Source of the DNA: Tritrichomonas musculus
Taxonomy: Eukaryota > Parabasalia > Tritrichomonadida > Tritrichomonadidae
Reading direction: 5' to 3'
Length of the DNA stretch: 64,000 nt
Assembly: GCA_039105265.1 (NCBI GenBank)
Contig: JAPFFF010000011.1
Location: 5,022,001 to 5,086,000, forward strand
Made by a program: the position numbers and the translations under genes. This document shows, piece by piece, positions 19,801-29,252 of this stretch (its first letter is position 1; each line of letters opens with the position of its first letter). The notes under the pieces are model-generated. The model did not search any database, had not been told where the DNA came from, and was given only the letters and a program-made list of their open reading frames with translations.

Positions 19801-21475
19801 TAACTGCTTATTAGCATGTGCTGAATGTAATAAACTTCGTAAACGTGATGACCCTAAAATAACAGCTCTAAGAATCCAATTAAAAAAATATTGTAAATTA
19901 CATCATTTACCAACACTCATCAACGATGAACGTGAATATTATTCAATAAGAAATGCTATCACAGGAGGACTCTCTAATGTAATGCATCGAGTAAACATTA
20001 AAGATGAGACTCATATTAATAAATTTCGCTATATTGACAATAAAGGAGTTTTGTCATATGATACTTCTAATGTTCAATCTCATGTTGTTGGTATCGATTT
20101 TAATTCTTTGTATCCATCATCATTCTCATCTTGTAAACATGAATTTAATAAGTATCATGGAGGTATAATGTATATGCCTGGAGCATTTATTAGACGAATT
20201 GATGTTAAAGATAAAGCTTCAAAAAAGAGATGCCTCGATATCATAACAAACTCATCAAGATTCTCAAATAAACCATCATATTTGTTCTACGCTGAAGTTA
20301 AACTAAAATGTCCCACCTCTAAAATAAACTATTTTATCAATTTACCTCCTGTGTTTCGCAATATCAATATCAAAAACGATGAATCAACAATTGGCACTTA
20401 TATGTACAATTACATGAAAACAAATAAATTAACTTCTACAGATATGGAAGAACGCAAGCTTACAATGCTTCTTGATACTCATGATGAATACATGATTTTC
20501 TCAAATTATTATCTCTGGTTTCTGTTAGACCACGGATTGATTATTGATGATGTTAAATCTGTTTCACAATATGAAGCTCATACAGGATTTAATGAATTTG
20601 TTAGCACTTTTATGCAAAAACGTCAGGATATTATTAGTGGTGTTAGTAAAGGTAATGAGAAATTTTATAAAATATCTATGAACGGTTCATATGGATATGA
20701 TGGGATGAACTCTGAGAAATTCAGTAAAGTCAAGATATGTGATGCAAATAAAGCTTATCAATATATCATCTCTCAAACTTATATGGGTGGAGCACAATTA
20801 AGTGATAATACATTTTTAATTCAACAATCACCCAAATCATATCATTGCAATACATGCATTCAAGAATCATTGTGGACTCTTGATAACGCAAAGTTTTGGT
20901 ATCTCACATTTTATTACGATTTTATGAATAATTGTTTTGATATGGATAGACTACATTTTATAGAGGGTGATACTGATTCAGCATATTTTGCAGTTGCTGG
21001 GAACCCAAATGAAGGTCCTGAACAATTATTTGATTACGTTATTAAAAACAAAGAGTTCTACGACAAGAATGTATATAAATTCATGCCTAACCCATCAATC
21101 AACACTATTCAAGACGAAAAAAAGATATTGGGATGTGCCATTGAAAAATATGGTGAAAACATGATAGCTCTTGCACCTAAATGTTATACTATATTTAACA
21201 GTAATGGGCAAACCAAATCACTCAAACTAAAAGGTGTATCTTTAAAGAAGAATCATATTGTGTCTTCCGATTACAAATCTATTATTGATAATCAATCAAT
21301 TAAGCTTGGTAAGAATATAAATCTTCAGATGCAAAACAATAAAATGAGTAAAATAACGGTAAACAAGAATGCTCTCACAGGATGTCATACAAAGATGATT
21401 GTTTTACCAAATCAATCATGCGCACCTTTTGTTAGTGGCTTAACAGCGAATAATTATTTTATTAATTATAACTAA
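16835..21475 (+). CDS. Protein-primed family-B DNA polymerase of B (1546 aa)
   Basis: Full-length reference for the window. N-terminal region has DKLCFFRFLAVCLN (about 380-393), an OTU-like nucleophile-type motif, then a C2H2-like finger (HICPKCNSYIH to VKHC, about 513-540). Exonuclease motifs: YDFETME (about 585), GFNSSRFDSNL (about 680) and YNDNDVEMM (about 840). An HNH-like Cys4 insert follows (CHLCHEHF to CAECNKLR, about 961-1003). Polymerase motifs: DFNSLYPSS (about 1085), KFYKISMNGSYGYDG (about 1273) and EGDTDSAYF (about 1375). It would copy the linear element by protein priming in the nucleus or a virus factory. Residues about 755-777 are encoded by short palindromic inserts absent from A2's polymerase. 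The ATG at 16835 is the first in frame after the TIR. Confidence 0.95.
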   Translation: MRYDYRSLKNISNDDIVELIKSINTIFNANLPITTTAKTEAWNRRKNVEVLCDWLNNRNAHRFIKNDLPNAEEIDSFIIHVHKLKQILDDSHEQHYQDILKRDDYFEEDINEEDERYFNTKQQQIEREFEIKEAINRAYEAVDDAIQLIKEQKHPVLQKTERLIIPDAPLIKNHQKQYFPENEEIYEYLDKCAHNFTSKHSDFLMINEPHDFDRAVNEWNHYNKYPSENTIQRKDSGKPITTYYFNQVASLDNIFECLHNVYKKELKPFKIHFQLSGVFETYTYDFESLEEKYEYKAKDIIWKNYQSMIPIIISKLEDLEIVKLYIESVLHSYETESSSTKLILVGSIAFTVSRMRKITGRIKDLPIEFIKNDFIIADNEDDKLCFFRFLAVCLNEELANTKKYKTKERTKIAKKLLLKEHNIIYNTKIPNEGKKILNEFEGVSMEQMKDLAQKNHINVNIYEFHKTDSEQYYDLSEQWFFDKTFTTYSALLFTQNQIIHIMYIKNPEKLTQIHICPKCNSYIHYGSKNFNRFDSHVKHCDGVFKKNFIPVKEALPYCPHILNNPVYEYCLAYNLQWKPEIYYITYDFETMEQSINKSISDSTTINSRLIPLSVSSCVKSSNGLTTKNFSLRDSQEFIPQWIKWLFEQSMKVYADKISYYESFLPDTSINKNMNVITVLGFNSSRFDSNLFKQYFNHSFWKVEQNSIIGTLSSLKQFILTSDNHPTKLRFIDAQSFVAGGTLKQFGEDFGNVIVDSNVSVCGGINELQSNTQAKACDIKGVFPYEAINDKNYNEVLSKSEPFSYDDFYSYLNQKNPLTKEEYDAYLEDSKRFATRWDYLLAYNDNDVEMMIKPIDNLIALNAQYNVDLLSNLSLSKNASCIKYALAYKDFNPRNNIGITNKYNTFKPSKKWWQYKCDSYYNQDEKYNRLNPKKPQRDLTKCVSENDFEAFMKMYDDPNKGKCHLCHEHFTYQNKPTLDRIDNNKGHQIDNCLLACAECNKLRKRDDPKITALRIQLKKYCKLHHLPTLINDEREYYSIRNAITGGLSNVMHRVNIKDETHINKFRYIDNKGVLSYDTSNVQSHVVGIDFNSLYPSSFSSCKHEFNKYHGGIMYMPGAFIRRIDVKDKASKKRCLDIITNSSRFSNKPSYLFYAEVKLKCPTSKINYFINLPPVFRNINIKNDESTIGTYMYNYMKTNKLTSTDMEERKLTMLLDTHDEYMIFSNYYLWFLLDHGLIIDDVKSVSQYEAHTGFNEFVSTFMQKRQDIISGVSKGNEKFYKISMNGSYGYDGMNSEKFSKVKICDANKAYQYIISQTYMGGAQLSDNTFLIQQSPKSYHCNTCIQESLWTLDNAKFWYLTFYYDFMNNCFDMDRLHFIEGDTDSAYFAVAGNPNEGPEQLFDYVIKNKEFYDKNVYKFMPNPSINTIQDEKKILGCAIEKYGENMIALAPKCYTIFNSNGQTKSLKLKGVSLKKNHIVSSDYKSIIDNQSIKLGKNINLQMQNNKMSKITVNKNALTGCHTKMIVLPNQSCAPFVSGLTANNYFINYN

Positions 21476-21500
21476 ATAGTTATTTTTTTATTCTTAACAA

Positions 21501-21935
21501 ATGACAAACGAAATAATAAGAAGAATCGATGATATAATAGCTGATTTGTATACATTAAAATTATGGGTACATACTGAACAAAAAAAAGACAGTTCGTCTA
21601 ATAGTGAACCACAAAGTGGTGAAGAGAATTCGTTAGAAGAACATACAATTGACTTGCAAAGCAATACCAAAGCTAAAGCTTGTGACTGTGTAGCAGAGCC
21701 TAGAAAAGTCATCCATAGACGAACAAACCGTTCATTCCCATTAAATAAATCAAAGAATCTCAATGATGAACAACGTAATAAAGTATTAGCATTTGCAAAT
21801 GAAAATAAACAACTCATCTTGGATCAACCATCTGCTACAAGAAATGAATTCCTTCAAAAGCTTGTTCGCGATAAATTGAATATTAATCTTTCTGCATACA
21901 TGTCTTGTAAGATAATTACTATGCTCAGTATTTGA
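21501..21935 (+). CDS. Small hydrophilic protein after PolB (144 aa)
   Basis: Helical N-terminus (IIRRIDDIIADLYTLKLW), a Ser/Glu-rich middle and a helical C-terminus (NDEQRNKVLAFANENKQLI). Occupies the slot that holds the HNH nuclease in A1/A2. Residues about 52-62 (LQSNTKAKACD) are encoded by a short insert also present in B's PolB. The end overlaps the convergent fibre-like gene by 11 bp. Not recognised. Confidence 0.55.
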   Translation: MTNEIIRRIDDIIADLYTLKLWVHTEQKKDSSSNSEPQSGEENSLEEHTIDLQSNTKAKACDCVAEPRKVIHRRTNRSFPLNKSKNLNDEQRNKVLAFANENKQLILDQPSATRNEFLQKLVRDKLNINLSAYMSCKIITMLSI

Positions 21936-24900
21936 ATACAGCAAGCGTTTTATCATCTATTATTGCAGTGATAACCCCCACAGTCATACGTTTAATCTTT
22001 GATGTTATTGCAGTTTCACCACTAAGAATCTTCAATTTATTGTCTTCATTATCAATAAATACTTCATCTCCAATACCATAACAAGATGAATCATCAACTT
22101 TTACAAGATAATCACCATGGGAACTGAAGGTAATACAATTATTTTTTTGGTCAATTCTAACACAAATACCAACATATTCTTTCCATGAACCAGTAGTTTT
22201 GACACTGCAAATACAATCAGTTGTATCATTCACAGTTGAAGATATCCACGTATCACCATCATGTTTATAAACCTTACCAGTCATATATACTGGAGCTCCA
22301 ATAACGAAATCATTTATTGAATTTACAGATGACTCGATTGGTGAGTAGTGGGTGATTGTATTTGAACCGTTTGATGTTATCTTGCCAGAAACATGTAAAT
22401 TTGAATCAATTGTTGTATTTCTTGCAGTACCAAACATGCTAAATGATTGAAATCTATGACCATCAACATATATAAATACTTCACCAGTATCAGCAGTTTT
22501 TGAAGACCTATACATAAAGACAGTATTATAAGTATCATTATATCCAAATCTAAATAAAGCAAGTGTATTAGAATCAATAGAACTAAAGAAACTTGCAATA
22601 TTACTTTCGGTACTATTAATTGTTAATGAACCATCATTATTTTTTGATACATAACCCGACAAATCGACAGGTTCAGGAATTTCACTCTTCACTTGGTCAA
22701 TAGCACGGGTCAATTCTGTTTTCAATGCAAAGTTATCATTCACATATTTCACAGATGAAATCATATTATCGTTCACAGGTTGGTTGCTGATTAATGTGAT
22801 AGATGCATCATATATATTGGTTAGTGTATCGTCCGCGGCTCTCAATGAAACAATACGTGTAGCTACACGAATATCTATTGATTCGCTTGACTCACTACTT
22901 ACTGATTTGTATATGAGATTTGCACCCTTTCGTCCAGAATACGTATATTCAGCTTCTTCATATGATGCATCATCAGCATTTCGTTTGAACTTCACAATAA
23001 TATTTTTAGTTGTCAATACTCTTCTTATATATTCATCTGGGATTGCACAACCACTATCATTCTGTGTACATTGAATTGTGAATCGTTCTGGATTTTCATC
23101 AACAACATTTGCGGTTTTAATGAATGGTGATTCAATTTGTGCTCTAATGAAATTGTATGCTATAGGATTATTATTTCTATGTGCTGCAATATACGATACA
23201 TATACAATTTGTCCATCATCATGACGCCATATTATTCTATCAATGCGTTTACCATTGCTATCATATCTGTCCAAGCAATCAAAAGTGTTAGTAGAGCCAT
23301 TTGGTTTAAATATTACATCAATATGCATAATATCATCATCTTGATTATCTCCCCAATTAACATCAAATACCAAATGAACTCCAGCATTTGGTAGCTTAGG
23401 GGTAATATATGCACCGTCATATAATTTTGCAGGATATTCAATATTCAATTCAGTGCCATATAATGCAGTACTCAATGCAGATTCATTAATCAAATCTGTT
23501 GGAATTGTTGGAATATCTGTTTTCAATGCATACTTATCTAATTCATAAGCCAATTCATCCTCATCAACAAACTTCTCATCAGCTTGTGCACTAGTATAAT
23601 ACGGTGTCAAATCAACATCTTTAATATCACTCTTCACTTGCTCAATAGCAAGGGCAATACATATTTATCTTGGAGAAATGCAAGATTAACAACACAGTTT
23701 TTGTTCGTTTCATCATAATCTTCATTTGCAATATAGCAACTTATTACATTGATTCTATGTTGGTTATCAAAATCATAAACAACTCCACAACTTGAACTCA
23801 TTTCTAATGTTAATGCTATATTTTGAACGCCATTATTTAAAACATAATCATTATTATTAATACTTGATATAGTGAATATTCCTTGATATTTAATACTTTC
23901 ATCAGTCTTATCATATCCATCAAATAACATTCCATATTGTTTCCATTTTTCAAAATATTGACTTGCATTAGTATAAAGAACCGAAAGAGTATTAATACTA
24001 TTACCTTCATCATAAGTTAATTCTAATTCTTGATTGAAAGTAATTGTTTTATCAATTATTTCTGGAATATCAGATTTTAATGCATAAGTGTTTGACACAT
24101 ATCTAGCCGAATAAGCGTTTTTGTCTGTTGGTTCGACAGTTTTGGTTATTGAACATGATAATATTTCTGGTGTTTCACCAGTTCCTGGATTGATTAATTC
24201 ATGGGAGTTATACAGATACCAAAGACTAGAATCACTTCCTTCCATACGCAGTATCTGAGAGGGTAGATTATCATCATCGTCATTGTACGAATAGTCTGCG
24301 TGAACATAATGGGCCGTATAGTAACTGTCTGATGATACAATATCCAACCCATATTGCTCAATCAGTATATGATATGGGTCGTAATCCAAATCAAGAATTG
24401 TATTATTGGCGATTTTGAATTGAATAGTTGTTTGCCCCTCAATAATCTCTGGGATTTCGCTTTTCACTTGCTCAATAATCTTTGGGAGGTCTTCTTTTGA
24501 AACATATTCTCTGGCACAAGAATCCAAAGCTGCTTGAAGACCTTCATTAGCTGCCATACTTGTTAAACACATTGATGCTTGAGCTGATAATGGTTTAACA
24601 TCATCAGCCATCAATTTCTGAAACATTTCGTCTGATAATTGGTCTCTTATGTTCAATTGCAACTCACTATTTTTGAGAACTGTGGGTATCTCTGACAAGT
24701 CTTCTTTTTTTGCGTACAATGTCATATCTGGCAAGTCTTCTGTTTTCGTGTATGGTTCCAAAGCAGTTGTCAAAGCAGATTCATTAACCAAATCTGTAGG
24801 TATTTCAGGTATGTCAGTTGATAATGCAAAATTGTTAACAACGTAATCACGTAATGTATTAACAGCGTTTTGAATTTCTTCACTACTAGCATACTTTAAT

Positions 24901-25136
24901 AATTCTTTATTGAATTCCTCTGTTTTCAAATAATCGAATAAATCAGTTGTTTTCGCGTAAGGTTTCAATAATTCTTTCAATTCCTCAGTATTCAAGCTTG
25001 ACCCCAAATTATTTCCGTTATTACACTTACACCCACATGAAGTGGCATATTGTTTTATGTATTCTATTATTAATTCATCTATTGTATTTACCCTTTTGAT
25101 ACCACCTGCTTGCTCTATCGTAAACATTTTGAACAT
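21925..25136 (-). pseudogene. Fibre-like modular gene of B
   Basis: Same architecture and place as the A1 and A2 fibre-like genes: N-terminal MFTIEQAGGIKRVNTIDEL segment, repeated modules (LKNSELQLN, MCLTSMAANEGLQAALDSC, YYTSAQADEKFVDEDELAY) and the conserved C-terminal domain (THYSPIESS, PVYMTGKVY, YVGICVRID). Long internal modules match A2 rather than A1 (ELNIEYPAKLYDGAYITP, DDGQIVYVSYIAAH). It does not run as one open frame; about one break. Divergent from the 886-aa gene, 5 bp apart. Confidence 0.7.
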
Positions 25137-25141
25137 AATAA

Positions 25142-27802
25142 ATGACGTCAGATGTGGATGAACAATTAATAATGAATGAGGTGAAAAAGAAAGATTATCA
25201 AGATATGCTCATATTCATGTTCCAAAATAGTAAATCAGAGCAAATAAAAACAATAATACACAATATTATTGAGTATCTTAAGAATCCTCGTAACTATATC
25301 AAAGACGTGAAAGAAAAGCTAAAAGATATGCTTGATAAATATAACGCAAAGCCTAAAGGAAGTAAAAGACAAAAAAATGAATTAGCTAAAATACTTGATT
25401 CAAAAGCGAATTACTTTATTGATATATCTGGCTTACTAAAAGATAAAGCTGCGGGCACTCGCAGCCTCCGGGAACAAAGTTCCAGTCAACACAGTTGCCG
25501 ACAAGCGGAGGAAGAAAAGCCTGTTATTCCACAAATTGAGGAAGAGGAAGAACCTGACTTGGAAGGCCACTATTTTAGAAACAGAATTAATAAAGACATT
25601 GAATCACTTAGTAATTTATTTACACTTGATAGTAATCATATTAATGCTTTACACTTATTTTATTGTATTGCTGATGACTCAAAAAGGTATCCGTTATTTA
25701 ATAAAAAAGATACTACACAGATTCAATTACTTGTCGTATCATTAACTGAAAACATAGATTCACATAAAAACAATAAGATACCAGATGACATAAATAACCT
25801 AATGCAATTTGAGAAACAAAGAAGACAAACCAATATTGAAACAATGAGAAAGTTAGCTGAATCTAATCAAGAAGGTCAGCAATTATTAGATGCTTACAAT
25901 AAATCTTCTACAATTGATGCTAACCAACTAGAAAGGTTTGGCTTATTAAATGAAGAGTTTACTGCTAAAAACCTTTATGGTTACTATAATAGGTCTATAA
26001 ATCCTAAAGATGACTCCGATGTTAGAGTTAGGAATATCGCATTACAATTACATGATGCAATAAGAGAAACAAACATATTTGAAGAAACAACTGAACCTAA
26101 AAACAAAAAGCAACTCAAACAATTAATAAAGTACCTTAATGAAAATGGAGATAGAGAAATATTTTTTAATATGAATAGTGATATAGAAGAGCAAAGTGAT
26201 ATAGAAGAGCAAAGTGAATCTGCACCACAGGCGAGTCTTTCAAAGAAAGCCGAACATTTGCAAAGCAAAGTTGTTAAAGACAATTATCATGCAATTGACG
26301 TAAATCTAGAAGATGATAGTGAATCTTTATCCGACTATAAAACAATGTCGAAGCGTGTTTTTAGCACACCAACCAAAGAATATCTTAGAAGAAACAAACC
26401 AATTGAAGCTGAAGATGACCACACCAACTTTTCAGAACTATTGAACTCAAATATTGAAGCAACAAAAGGACCTGAAGTAAATGCTGCTGAATTCTTAAAT
26501 GAATATATGAAGTCTATCCCAACAGGTAAACGTGCTGGTAAAACATTTGAAGCATCACAAAAACGTATGAGCGACCTGTACATTTTCGAAAACAAACAAA
26601 GTATCGATGTTAGTAAATATCGAGGGGAATTATTTGATATTCTTATTAACGGTAATTACCGTGTCAAGTTTTCACCTAAATGTGCTACAAGAGATGGAGC
26701 AGAAGCTTATTGCAAGAAAAGATTTGATAAAAATGGATATCCATTATATCGTTTAGTACCAGCTAGGCATGACACTAAAGACCCTCTCGGTAATCCAATT
26801 TGTGATTTAAACGGTGATAGAGTTGAAGATATTGTTATTGTTGATACCCGTGGTAAGCCTGTTATTATTAATGGATATCGTCTTGTTAAAGCAGACCCTT
26901 ATAAGAAATTATGGCAAACCGAACGTATTGCTGGTAAAACAAATGATTCATTCGAAGTATGGCTTAAGAATCTTATGGGAGCTAAACGAACATGGGAATA
27001 CACTCCAGAACAATGGAATGAAGGTAAGTTTAAACCTGAAATTGATAAGAAATTAGAAAAAGTAATAAACTCATATCAATCTGTTGGTTTATCCAAACCC
27101 AAAATCAGTACCAAAATTACTGCAAGAGGTTTGTGGAGTTCTATATTTTCAAAAATATGGCAAACTGTTTTATACAATATATTTACTAATGAAGAATACA
27201 AAGATTTGGAACCATTAAAATGTATATTTAGTTATTTCAAAGTATGTACAGCCATATTTATTGCACGTTATGAATCTAAAGTGATGAAAGACCATGAACG
27301 CAATGATTGGAGTGATTGGGTTAAATATAAGAAATTACATCCAAAATCCGTAAATGCTGAATTGGGTGTTATGATTCAAAAAGAATATAATGAAAGCATT
27401 AAAGCGACTATGCCAGTTGATGGAGAAATAAATAGTGATGGTGAAATATCAGGAGTATTACAAGAAATATTGGAGCAAACAAATGACCTCATCTTTAAGA
27501 CTGGTCTTGGATTCACAGAAGATAAGAAAGACCAATATGCACAGTTAGCTCAAGCTATAATTGAAAATAAAGTAAGTACAGCAACAAAGAAGCAATTACA
27601 AGACAAATTTGGTGAAAATATTGATGCTTGGATTGATTCACAAGTTGGTGGAAATTACACCACAATCAAAGGATTATATAAGGCTGCACATAAAGGTGCT
27701 GGTGATAAATCATATATTAGGTCACGAACTGTTGAAAAGCCAGCTACAGCTGAAATTGTTGAGGAACCTTCTGATGATGATGATGATGAAGATGAAGCAT
27801 AA
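25142..27802 (+). CDS. Conserved Polinton protein with DxNGD motif (886 aa), unknown role
   Basis: Homologue of the 764-aa protein of A1/A2, mainly in the C-terminal half: KYRGELFDILINGNYRVKF, DPLGNPICDLNGDRVEDIV, VIINGYRLVKADPYKKLW and TARGLWSSIFSKIW. N-terminal half is helical and charged; the tail is poly-Asp/Glu. Residues about 103-120 are encoded by three consecutive short palindromes (25448-25497), and residues near 355-365 by a direct repeat (DIEEQS twice). Same place and orientation as in A1. Function unknown; virion core or genome-associated protein is a guess. Confidence 0.75.
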   Translation: MTSDVDEQLIMNEVKKKDYQDMLIFMFQNSKSEQIKTIIHNIIEYLKNPRNYIKDVKEKLKDMLDKYNAKPKGSKRQKNELAKILDSKANYFIDISGLLKDKAAGTRSLREQSSSQHSCRQAEEEKPVIPQIEEEEEPDLEGHYFRNRINKDIESLSNLFTLDSNHINALHLFYCIADDSKRYPLFNKKDTTQIQLLVVSLTENIDSHKNNKIPDDINNLMQFEKQRRQTNIETMRKLAESNQEGQQLLDAYNKSSTIDANQLERFGLLNEEFTAKNLYGYYNRSINPKDDSDVRVRNIALQLHDAIRETNIFEETTEPKNKKQLKQLIKYLNENGDREIFFNMNSDIEEQSDIEEQSESAPQASLSKKAEHLQSKVVKDNYHAIDVNLEDDSESLSDYKTMSKRVFSTPTKEYLRRNKPIEAEDDHTNFSELLNSNIEATKGPEVNAAEFLNEYMKSIPTGKRAGKTFEASQKRMSDLYIFENKQSIDVSKYRGELFDILINGNYRVKFSPKCATRDGAEAYCKKRFDKNGYPLYRLVPARHDTKDPLGNPICDLNGDRVEDIVIVDTRGKPVIINGYRLVKADPYKKLWQTERIAGKTNDSFEVWLKNLMGAKRTWEYTPEQWNEGKFKPEIDKKLEKVINSYQSVGLSKPKISTKITARGLWSSIFSKIWQTVLYNIFTNEEYKDLEPLKCIFSYFKVCTAIFIARYESKVMKDHERNDWSDWVKYKKLHPKSVNAELGVMIQKEYNESIKATMPVDGEINSDGEISGVLQEILEQTNDLIFKTGLGFTEDKKDQYAQLAQAIIENKVSTATKKQLQDKFGENIDAWIDSQVGGNYTTIKGLYKAAHKGAGDKSYIRSRTVEKPATAEIVEEPSDDDDDEDEA

Positions 27803-27834
27803 AAAAATTACTACCTACTTTATATCCTTGCTAA

Positions 27835-28830
27835 TTATTTTTTTGAACCTGGTAATTTGAATGTTGTTGTATGCGCCTTATTTGTTCCTGGATTTACCTG
27901 TGACTGCATAGCAGGCCCAAGCTTCGCTTGCGACAAGAAATCATTTTTAGCTTCTGTTGGACTTGCAACCTTTTGATTCTTAGATGTATTACGAGCTATA
28001 CTAGATTTTTCAGGTTCTTGGTAAAAATATTTGAATTCAGTTATTGGTGATGGTAATACCTTCTTTGGGCGTATTTCATCGGGTATATCAAGTTTTTCAT
28101 TATTATATTCAATATTTACTTTTGGGTCATATCCACTAAATAAGGAAGGCTCTCTAGGATGTGAATTATTTGTATTTACTTTTAAGATGGGGCTTGTGAT
28201 ATTTGATTTGAATACATTGAATACTGGAAAATGGTATTTCCAATCCTGAAATTCATATTTGAAACCTTTAATATCAGCATCTTCATTTTTATTTCGCAAT
28301 CGAACTTTCTGCCATTGGCTCATGAATGTTTCTTTTTCGAAACAGAGAAAGATAATTATTGGTACTGGCTTAACTGTGCAATCAACGTCTACGCTCGAAG
28401 ATAGTTGATAACAGAAATTATTTGTTTCTTTTACATCATATCTATAATCATAGTCTCCAATCAATAGTATATATGTTTTATTTAGGTCAGGAAATGATTT
28501 TTCAACAAATTGGATATCTGTATTACCAAAATTAGAAAAAAGGTCCACAGTTATTGTGAATAAACGTAATAGACTAGGATCGTTTGTATTATTTATATTT
28601 CTCTCATCTTTGAAATCCACTTTTTTAGGTAAATTCAACGTTACTTCACTACCATTAATAAGTACAAATAATTCATGGTAATTACTACTTAAATACAATA
28701 AGACTCTCCTATTTCTTTCAGAGATATATGAAAACAGTTGATGGTCCTTATTAATATTGATACAATTTGGATCTTGCAAATTAAGTTCTTGCAGTGCTGT
28801 GAATACCGATTTTTGGTTGCTGTTATTCAT
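27835..28830 (-). CDS. Conserved Polinton protein (331 aa), counterpart of the 372-aa protein
   Basis: Same place as A1's 372-aa gene: convergent to the DxNGD gene and followed by the small conserved protein. A folded N-terminal part (about 1-180: RVLLYLSSNYHELFVLING, YILLIGDYDYRYDV) precedes a low-complexity Lys/Pro/Asn tail. Direct sequence similarity to the 372-aa protein is weak, so equivalence rests on position and layout. A palindrome (CAAGCTTCGCTTG) lies inside the coding sequence near the C-terminus. Confidence 0.6.
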   Translation of the reverse strand: MNNSNQKSVFTALQELNLQDPNCININKDHQLFSYISERNRRVLLYLSSNYHELFVLINGSEVTLNLPKKVDFKDERNINNTNDPSLLRLFTITVDLFSNFGNTDIQFVEKSFPDLNKTYILLIGDYDYRYDVKETNNFCYQLSSSVDVDCTVKPVPIIIFLCFEKETFMSQWQKVRLRNKNEDADIKGFKYEFQDWKYHFPVFNVFKSNITSPILKVNTNNSHPREPSLFSGYDPKVNIEYNNEKLDIPDEIRPKKVLPSPITEFKYFYQEPEKSSIARNTSKNQKVASPTEAKNDFLSQAKLGPAMQSQVNPGTNKAHTTTFKLPGSKK

Positions 28831-28854
28831 TTTTCCTTCGAAAAAAGCTGTAGC

Positions 28855-29247
28855 TTAATAAATAAGAAGGCAGCTCATGATAAATGCTGATGGTATGATT
28901 GAATTGCCATACAAATCGGTAAACCATATCTTGTAATCTCTCTTATTGCTACTGAAGAATTCGTATTTTCGATATTTGGTTTGACGCTTATTAGCTAACA
29001 TAATGAATGAATCACAATATGCATCTAATTGAACTATATCTGAATGCACCATTAAATCACCAACTAAAAAGTCTTTTACAATTGCTCCAACATATTGAAT
29101 TACAATATATTTCTTGTTTCTGCTTGATACAAATTCAAGTGGCAACGTAAATTCTGTTGATTGAGTGTGGAAATAACGTTTTGTTATGGGCTGTTTTACA
29201 TTGTTTGTTGCAACATTCTTGATATTATTCATAAGCATTTTTTTCAT
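28855..29247 (-). CDS. Small conserved Polinton protein, possible minor capsid (130 aa)
   Basis: Homologue of the 116-aa A1 protein, with an extra N-terminal stretch: KQPITKRYFHTQS, SRNKKYIVIQY, GDLMVHSDIV, FIMLANKRQTKY and WFTDLYGNSI..SAFIMSCLLIY. The terminal strand pattern resembles single jelly-roll proteins (inference). Lies 5 bp after the integrase gene on the same strand. Confidence 0.65.
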   Translation of the reverse strand: MKKMLMNNIKNVATNNVKQPITKRYFHTQSTEFTLPLEFVSSRNKKYIVIQYVGAIVKDFLVGDLMVHSDIVQLDAYCDSFIMLANKRQTKYRKYEFFSSNKRDYKIWFTDLYGNSIIPSAFIMSCLLIY

Positions 29248-29252
29248 AGAAA

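Noticed and set aside
22784-23394. Small plus-strand frames within the fibre-like gene of B (and the matching ones in A2)
   Set aside because: They are shadows of the repetitive minus-strand gene, with no start context or conserved protein pattern of their own.
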